Shown here: piece by piece, positions 57,355 to 64,000 of the stretch
Layout of the letters: each line of letters starts with the position of its first letter
Numbering within the stretch: position 1 is the first letter of the stretch
Source: Rhyacophila brunnea
Taxonomy: Eukaryota > Arthropoda > Insecta > Trichoptera > Rhyacophilidae
DNA length: 64,000 bases
Reading direction: 5' to 3'
Assembly (NCBI GenBank): GCA_022495005.1
Contig: JAGYXB010001997.1
Coordinates: 682,001 to 746,000, forward strand
Position numbers and translations under genes: made by a program
Notes under the pieces: model-generated
Told to the model about the DNA's origin: nothing
What the model saw: only the letters and a program-made list of their open reading frames with translations
Databases searched by the model: none

Positions 57355-57490
57355 CTTCAACCAGTATCAGCCCCAGTGTTGAAACATATAACAAGCACAA
57401 GGTCAATCACTTCCCTCGGTCCATCGACACATCTTGTACCTCCTGCCATATCGGATAGATTGCTTTTGTAGCATCGCCGCAAAGTTCGGG
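57355..57490 (-). mobile_element. LINE 3'-end fragment, family B, highly decayed
   Basis: Minus strand: LRRCYKSNL, DGPREV-like and LVLVICFNTGA pieces in different frames. They match the order CYRSDLRAAGL, DRGKWRELVL, CPNIG of the 18985 copy. Confidence 0.5.
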
Positions 57491-57544
57491 TCATATGTAC
57501 CACAAGAGTATTATAGAATGTCGCACTCTTTTTAACTTATTGCC

Positions 57545-57957
57545 ATAATAAATATTGATAAATATAATTGTTTTACATACATAACTTGTAAACATCTCAG
57601 ATATACCCACTAGAAAAAATCCTATTTTAAAAAAATACGAAGCTCGACGGGATTTGAACCCGTATAACCACTGGTATCGCGCCAACTGTTGAATTAACCA
57701 ATTATGCTACGAGCGTCCTGTATAATTGCGACAATTTAAACTAGTAGGTTATACATGAAATGCTTATCAAATTGCATTATTTTTTTAGTATCGGTTTTTG
57801 TGGATTACCTTAATTACTAACCGATGCCCAAGATTGATTTTTTTAGTGATTATATATCTGAGATGTTTTCAAATTATGTATGTTCAATATATGGAATGTT
57901 ATATTCTCAAAATTTTGTGAATTATTCGTTGAATGTAAGAAATAGTTTATTATAAAT
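57545..57957. repeat. tRNA-like foldback family, arm-spacer-arm copy
   Basis: Left arm in minus orientation (CATCTCAGATATACCCAC, tRNA-like block 57640-57718 with GGGTTCAAATCCCGTCGAGC as complement), spacer (AATGCTTATCAAATTGCATT, ACTAACCGATGCCC), then right arm (ATATCTGAGATGTTTTCAAA ... TTATTCGTTGAATGTAAGAA). This is the best evidence for the family's full order. The tRNA-like block keeps an A-box-like TAGCATAATTGGTTAA and a perfect B box. The outermost left terminus is lost. Confidence 0.75.
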
Positions 57958-58064
57958 GTTTTAACCTAATCCACTGCGAAGGTCACTAACTATTTTCTTT
58001 TTAAATTAATTATGAGTTATATAATATTGATACCTTCCCAAGTTTATATTCCCCAACGGCCCCG

Positions 58065-58265
58065 CGATGGCCGAGTGGTAACGTACCCTCTTCAGTCTCT
58101 CTTAAGTTGAGGGTCTCAGGTTCAAATCCCGGGTCTGTCAAAATTCACAATGTATTGTTTTTGAACGTGTGTTCAAATTCGTTGGATTGTACGTTGAGCA
58201 AGTAGCTAACAACCATTTCTCCTCTTTGTGAATCGGCCATGATTCACACCAGATTGTAGAGTTAA
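58065..58265 (+). mobile_element. SINE, Leu/Ser-tRNA-like family, best copy
   Basis: Head GCGATGGCCGAGTGGTAACG, B box CTCAGGTTCAAATCCCGGGT, then the body with GAACGTGTGTTCAAATTCG, GAGCAAGTAGCTAAC and CCATTTCTCC. Class II tRNA-like (Leu or Ser), judging by the GATGGCCGAGTGG A box. Related copies: 20396, 26920, 31232 (fragment) and 41495 (minus). Confidence 0.85.
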
Positions 58266-58519
58266 TTATAAAAAAGTTATTATAAATTATATAATATATA
58301 ACATTTTTCAATGCGATATGTCACTAGTAATTCTTAAAACAATACGTACGATTGATATTATGTGGATTTGAATAGAGATATTGTGATAATAGAGCCATAT
58401 TTTCCAAGTAACGTAATTTAGTATACTTATATAATATTTAAGAATAGATTCAGGTACTTATATGGAATCTATGCATATCGAAAATAATCCTCATCTAGTA
58501 GCAAGAACATAGATCTGTT

Positions 58520-58920
58520 CGTATCCGGAAATCTGTACGTAAACAGTTCACCGCAGGATACTTATTCGTGAGCCGCAGTACGTGAAACATGAGTTCGTGT
58601 AACATTTAATCAAATGACGAGTTCTTCGTTGAACATTTCACCGTGGAGTATATTTGTACGTATGCTACAACATGTGGCGAATTTTATGAGATGTCTTCAA
58701 TAAGTTAGGTTAGGTTAGGTTAGGGTTAATCTAATTGGAACAGTACTATTTGCAAACTATCGCCGCATTTTGTAAGATACGTACAAATGTATTCCACGGT
58801 GAAATGTTCAACGAAGAACTCGTCGTTTGATAAAATGTTATACGAACTCATGTATCACGTACTGTGGCGCACGAATAAGTCTACTACGATGAACTGCATA
58901 CGTACAACTTACATGTAACC
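58520..58920. mobile_element. Mutator-like MITE with TTAGG run, copy T2
   Basis: Long inverted ends of about 150 bases starting CGTATCCGGAAATCTGTACG and, as complement, GGTTACATGTAAGTTGTACG. Landmarks in both arms are GACGAGTTCTTCGTTGAAC and ATTTCACCGTGG. Flanked by AGATCTGTT (58511-58519) and AGATTTGTT (58921-58929), a 9-bp duplication with one difference. Four TTAGG units near 58705-58725 lie at the centre between the arms. Long TIRs plus 9-bp duplications are the Mutator signature. Confidence 0.85.
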
Positions 58921-59619
58921 AGATTTGTTGGATCGATCGGATGCATGAAGATTCGTTGTATATGTTTGGCGTGCAGCTTGTTGAAGACTTCTAGAGACCA
59001 AGCAACATGTCGAGAGATTAGGAGGCCAACGCTTGATTTGAGCAATAGCCTCATTTGTAAAAGAATCAAATTAGTGTTGATTTATTTATTTAGATTGTCT
59101 GTTTATTTTTTTTAAACGTAGACGTCAGCTGTGTTTATAATTTGTATATAAATTACACGCGTTGAACGCATGGACGCATACGAAAATAATTTCTTTTATG
59201 CTAGGAATATATTCATTTATAAATAATAAGAAAATAAACAAATATCATGACATAGGTACTCGTATAAACATACGTGTGTATAAATCCACTCACCAAAAAT
59301 ACGAACAATAATTTCACGGTTAAAAAAGCAAGTCATTGTACCGATTTCGATTCCAATGAAAGTTGTGCCGGCTTATGCTATAAACATATCCTGTTCACAT
59401 GCTTTTTTACTTGATATCTGTATTTTAACACATTGAATACCCGATAATAAATGACAACATATAAAATTATTGTAGGTGTATTATTTTTTTCATGGGAATT
59501 GAACCAAGTATGGGACTTGGCCTCTAGAATTCACTGCAAAGAATATCTGTCCTGCCCATCTATTCTAAACACAAAGCTGCTATCGGTAGCTATTGGCGGA
59601 TATCGAGGGTGCCGTCTGG
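58921..59619. other. No gene seen
   Basis: AT-rich with small mixed patches. The 84-codon frame starting at 59451 runs into T3 and is not a gene. Confidence 0.5.
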
Positions 59620-60035
59620 CGTATCCGGAAACTTGTACGCGTGTAGTTCGCCGTATGACATTTCACCATAAAATGTTGTATCGGAAATATATGGCCGTAT
59701 ATTAAAGACCGTCCAACCTCTTTGGGTCGTATATTACTGTCATAAAATTCATGTCTAAATAAAACATGGTTCTTGTCGGTTTACACTTTACAGGAAGCCA
59801 GCAGCAAACACATTTTGAAAATAGCCGATATACTGGATTATTTTTTAGGTTAGGTTAGGTTTTCATTGTTGAATTCATGAATTTGGTCAAAATCAGCTAT
59901 GAAAATTGAAGTAATGTTCATATCGAATCTAATAAAATTGAAGACCTTATAGTATACGGTCATATCTTTCTGATAAGAAAGCTCACGACGAACTGTACCG
60001 CGGTGAAATGTTTTACGTACAATTTATATGTAAAC
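59620..60035. mobile_element. Mutator-like MITE with TTAGG run, copy T3
   Basis: Starts CGTATCCGGAAACTTGTACG as T2 does, with a centre like T1, including TTAGG units at about 59845-59860. Flanks GCCGTCTGG (59611-59619) and GTCATCTGG (60036-60044) match at seven of nine positions. T3 lies about 700 bp from T2. Confidence 0.75.
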
Positions 60036-60344
60036 GTCATCTGGTTATCTAAACATCTCTTGTACTGATATGCGTGAATCTAACACATGTCACTGACTTC
60101 CACATCTAACCCGCCCTCGGAATATCGCACTTCTCCATGTACATTCCTTATACCCAGACACTCCGATCTTTGAATCTAGCGGTAGACACCTGATCAGCAA
60201 CAATAACTACCGGTGCTCACTTATGAGATATAGCGACGTGTCGCATCCACATGTGGTTATCGAATGCGCATGGTCGGTCATAATTTTTAGGATCCGTTTC
60301 CATCAGAATATTAAAGCAAACATTGGGCGCATGCATTATACATT

Positions 60345-60620
60345 GCCGCCACGGGTTGTCCAGTGGTCATAGGCATTGTGTATCGTAGAGTGCTGATAGA
60401 AGTGTGGTTAACCCATTGATAATGTTGTTTGACAGCCTAATTATCCGGATTTCGATCCTCAGTCACTTCTCATAAATAATTTGTATTTTTCCGTTCGTGG
60501 GGACAGGGGGTCTGGACTCAACTCCCACACCTTGTGTGCGCGCATGCATCGGGGCCATACCCGTCTACTTGAGCCTTTAAAAAGTATGTGAGGAGGCTAT
60601 ACAAGTATTCTGATGAATCG
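60345..60620 (+). mobile_element. Possible tRNA-related SINE
   Basis: GTTGTCCAGTGGTCATAGG (A-box-like) and GGATTTCGATCC (B-box-like, 60447-60458) are about 80 bases apart, longer than in a tRNA. A body follows with TGGACTCAACTCCCACACC. No second copy in the window and no clear duplication. Confidence 0.3.
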
Positions 60621-61783
60621 AGTAATATGTATTATGGAAAGCATTAAATTACCTTAGAGTCACCACCCTATTAGCGCAGAAGAGGGTAGTGGTAGGTGTA
60701 AAAAATTAACTTGAGTTGGTTTTAATCGCCAATTGCTTGGGTTAGGTTGATCCACATGAATAGTAATTATTCTATATATAATCTCTCCTTTCTTGTATGT
60801 TAGCTTGGCATTTGTACATATTTCGACCGAAATTATGAATTAAAGTCAACCCTGTGGTCAATTAGTGCTTTTTGGATATCACTGCATGATTTATTTATCC
60901 AATTGTCCAACATATTGGTATTTCAGCATTTAAACTTTGCTTTCTCAAGTTTTGGATTCGTTTGTAGTCTTTTCACGTTATGATCAAAATTTACATTTCA
61001 CTCGTATACTAGATTGTTGAACTATTGTTTTTATTTTAATACATTAAGAATGACGTGTCGCGTTGAATGTCTAAGTGTTAAAATTTATATTACACCTCTA
61101 TTCGGAAATCCTTTATGTGCCGATTTGATATCGTCCAGTCTCTGAGAACTCAATTCGTGATATGGGAACATTTTTATCTCTCCACATTCCACTTTGTCAT
61201 ATCACAGTCATCGTGATCAAAATATCACGCCTTCAATTTATTCAATTAAGATTTAATCTGACTCTTATATTTACGACGCATTTTGTGTGACTTATAAAAT
61301 ATTTAATACAAAAAATCTGTAGAAATAAATATGCATTTCGTATTTAAATAGAAAATTGTATTGCTTAAATACATTATTTTGTAGTACTTAAAGTGAAATC
61401 CCGATTACCCCGTACATGAATTAAATTTTTAAAATATCGCTCGTTTTTGTATACATTAAAATTAGGAAAATTCGAATTGATATTAAAAAGATTCCTGCAC
61501 ACAAACCAAAAACACAGATTTTCTTAATTAAGAATGAGTATTAAACATGTTAAAATAATTGTCTGTTTTAGAAATGTATAATAATAATATAAAGTATTTT
61601 TAAAAGAAAAACCATTGCTCGGATAATAGGGAGTCTACTATATATATTATCTAATTTTTCAATCATTATGTCTGGCTGTTTGATAATGACTTACTAAACT
61701 AAAAGAAATAGCACAGCTGCTAGACTACGTTGTACCAATCTAGTAGACTTTTATTAGGCTTTCATTTTGATGATTAATATATA
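60621..61783. other. No gene seen
   Basis: AT-rich throughout. Confidence 0.5.
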
Positions 61784-61968
61784 ATAATTACAAGATAAAA
61801 AGAGCTTTTTATAAACCACGTTTTTAAATTTTCTGTTGAATCATATAAACTTGACAATTATATGTATTAATAAATACTTTTTATTGTACTCGATAGAAAT
61901 ACTGAATAAATATTATAGAATACAGAAATGACATTTCATATTGATTTCTATAGGGACACACGTATTTT
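61784..61968 (+). mobile_element. CCACGTTTTT MITE family, copy 4, truncated
   Basis: The left part only (ATTACAAGATAAAAAGAGC, AAACCACGTTTTTAAATTTT, TCTGTTGAATCATATAAAC, ending at CACACGTATTTTTT). It breaks directly into the LINE fragment that follows. Confidence 0.7.
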
Positions 61969-61970
61969 TT

Positions 61971-62190
61971 CGCTGGCGTCGTCTTCTGCTACGCTTACGA
62001 TTGATCTTTCTTTGTATCACAAGCTATACTTTTGCTCTTTCATAATGTCGCCGAGGTAATGTAGTTTTCTGATTTTGATACTACGCAGAATTTCTCGGTT
62101 ATTTCCCATTAGATTGAAAATTTCAACATTTGACACCCGGCCAATCCAAGGAATTTCGAGGATGCGTCTATACCAGTAGTTTTCGCGTGA
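61971..62190 (-). pseudogene. LINE reverse transcriptase C-terminal fragment, family E
   Basis: Minus strand from 62178: YWYRRILEIPWIGRVSN, then NNREILRSIKIRKLHYLGDI and MKEQKYSL to a TGA; in the next frame QRKINRKRSRRRR. This is the RR.L.I.W..RV.N....RE....IK.RKL.YLG.IM....KY.L....GKI.GKR..GRRR pattern found after the RT palm in many insect non-LTR elements. One frameshift. The fragment ends where the copy 4 MITE begins, so one interrupted or was recombined with the other. Confidence 0.8.
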
Positions 62191-63128
62191 AATTTAACTG
62201 TTACCGCACAATTGACATTGATAAATCTATGGAAACGTCTGGTGGCCGCACCAAATTTCACTTTTATTGTGATTGAAAAAATTTAAGCTAAATTTTATTT
62301 ACTAAAAAATGGATTAATTTATTTATATACAACTCAATTTAATAAAAGACATTTGAACATGTAACGCTAAAAAATAACGGATTTTCCAACGCTTTACAAA
62401 AATCATATTCGTCACCGTCGAAAGTTTATTTACGTTAGCATTTACTATGCAGAATTCCCTTTTAAAATATTTTAATGTTTAATAATACGAAAAAAAATTT
62501 TTTTTAGCAAATATATATATAATATAGGGATTGATCCCTACTATTATTATTATGTTTTTAAATACTGATATTCATAAAATATGCATTTATGACTGTCATT
62601 TGTTCTCAAAATAACCTCAAATCTCTACGAAATCATTTGACTTAAATAATAATAGCTTATAATAATATAATATGTGTGTGTACATAAAAAATAATACATG
62701 TATTTTATCGGTATTAACTGTGGGATTCAAAAAATGTCATGTCATGGCACTGGGTTGAAACGAAACCGACTAAATATTGACTAAAGTATGTATGCCTGTA
62801 ACTTGAACAAGAATATTGACTCATATATATATTTTTTAATTAATAATGTCTTGTACGAAAAAAAGGGATGAAAACGCGTTGTTAATTTATTAAAAATTTG
62901 CAAATTAACAATACGAAAATAGTTGGGAATAAAAATATTAGAGTTGCATTTTATAAACTACTGTTTAAGGTTTGATTTAAATGCCATGATTATCGATTGT
63001 ATTGAAAGTTGAGTAAAAAAATAGCTAACGATTAAAATTTAAACTAAATGAATAATTTTGTAAATATAAGTAGTATGCAGGTAATTATATAACCTATTTC
63101 TTCATAATATGCAACATATTGAGGGAAT
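62191..63128. other. No gene seen
   Basis: AT-rich. Confidence 0.5.
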
Positions 63129-63528
63129 GGGATGACTGGACTCCGGACAATTGGACGCCGCACTGTCGTAGACACGTATACAGAACGTAGACGAGGTATT
63201 TTAATCAGTATCTATCTACTACTTAGTAGTTTTAATTCATTTTACTCTTAACGTAATGTATTCTTTATTTAAGATTGAGAATTACCATGCCTAAGGCTTT
63301 GTATAAAATAAAAAAACTCTTTTTTCGTTGACACTTAAACATATGCACGATTGTTATTAGTTGATATAATCATTGTTTACGTCTGCATATTTACATTCCC
63401 ACCAACTATTAAATCATAATATAATCATTTAAATATAAATAATAAAAGTAACTATAAGTACCTAACGTCTATTTATTTTCGAATTCCGTGGCGTCCAGTT
63501 GCCCCGGTGCCAAATTGTCCTAGACTCC
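63129..63528. mobile_element. GGACAATTGGAC TIR element, copy 2
   Basis: Same orientation and same ends as 40621-40950. It carries an extra segment of about 57 bp at 63349-63405 (GTTTACGTCTGCATATTTAC inside) that copy 1 lacks. GGGAAT precedes the left end in both copies. Confidence 0.75.
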
Positions 63529-64000
63529 ATATTGACACCCACTGCTTGATAAAGGCTTTTTCCATTTTCATCTTTTTTCTGCAGTATTGTGTTTTTCGAG
63601 TCCAACCAGTTTAGCCACTCTTCTGGTTCAATATTTCTATGCCATGTCTGATGCGTCCAGTCCATTGCATATTATTCTTGACCAGTTATCTCTTTTACTA
63701 GCTTTTCCGGCTAAGTCTTGCAAATGTAATAGAAATAGACGATGAATGTGAATTTTTGTTTACAATGGATAATTTCATTTCTGGTTTTACCCCATCAAAG
63801 CTATCTATTTTTATGTGTTTTAAAAAGTATACTTACATTTTTTTATAATCTTGCGTTTTAATAGACAATAAATTATTTTAAAACATTAAGTATTTTCTAA
63901 ATAAGTGGTAAGTTAAATTCAATTTTAATGAACTCTCTACGCGTAATTTTAATCATAGTGATAAATTATATCTTTACATATTAATGTTATAAAATTTTCT
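63529..64000. other. Unassigned end of window
   Basis: On the minus strand, 63540-63720 can be read in two frames with protein-like composition (IEPEEWLNWLDSKN or KASKRDNWSRIICNGLDA). The second resembles a LINE C-terminus weakly. I do not assign it. The rest is AT-rich to the window edge. Confidence 0.25.

Noticed and set aside
57640..57718. Functional tRNA gene in the foldback repeat
   Set aside because: It is part of a multi-copy palindromic repeat with degraded arms. No copy folds convincingly by eye.
58700..58726. Interstitial telomere array
   Set aside because: Only four TTAGG units, and they lie inside a bounded Mutator-like element, as do the runs at 50.3 and 59.85 kb.
63462..63665. 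67-codon minus-strand open frame
   Set aside because: It runs from unassigned DNA into the end of a TIR element. Two frames are equally protein-like, so no product can be named.

Overview
The window looks like nuclear DNA of an insect. Base composition is strongly AT-rich, simple TA-rich tracts are everywhere, and short TTAGG runs (the insect telomere motif) recur. tRNA-derived SINEs, Helitrons and many short inverted-repeat transposons fill it. The texture (long runs of TAATATTATA and GGTACCTA-type words) reminds me most of an aphid or other hemipteran, but that is an impression, not a proof. There is no bacterial-style gene organisation, and I recognise no complete protein-coding host gene. 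The window is best read as a long intron or an intergenic stretch built almost entirely from decayed mobile elements.

Layout. 0-10 kb: a solo-LTR-like repeat and its inverted relative at 8.1 kb, a PIF/Harbinger element with its TTA duplication and a broken transposase, and a 1.5-kb long-terminal-inverted-repeat element with a hAT-type element nested inside. 10-20 kb: LINE 3' ends, a tRNA-like foldback family, and several non-autonomous DNA elements with clear ends (TIR pairs at 10.1, 12.0, 13.8, 14.4, 14.9 and 16.6 kb, and a GC-ended hAT at 19.35 kb with a perfect 8-bp duplication). 20-25 kb: SINEs, then a Helitron with a large internal minisatellite followed directly by a second Helitron end. 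At 24.96-25.12 kb on the minus strand lies the best host-exon candidate, an ankyrin-like terminal exon. 25-40 kb: more SINEs, foldback elements and two RTE-type LINE 3' ends. 40-50 kb: a repeated TIR family, a 704-bp hAT, a possible small minus-strand exon at 44.46 kb, and two divergent copies of a hammerhead-like repeat. 50-64 kb: three Mutator-like elements with 9-bp duplications that carry TTAGG runs, more SINEs, a nested element inside a foldback repeat, and further LINE remnants.

How the parts relate. Almost nothing here works as a gene set. The pieces are substrates of transposition machineries encoded elsewhere: LINE reverse transcriptase for the SINEs, and PIF, hAT, Tc1/mariner and Mutator transposases for the short TIR elements. 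The most interesting items are the TTAGG-bearing Mutator-like family with target duplications at all three copies, the palindromic elements whose arms contain a tRNA-like sequence, and the repeat with a hammerhead-ribozyme-like core. All coordinates were read by eye. Element borders given without a target-site duplication are approximate by about 5-20 bases.
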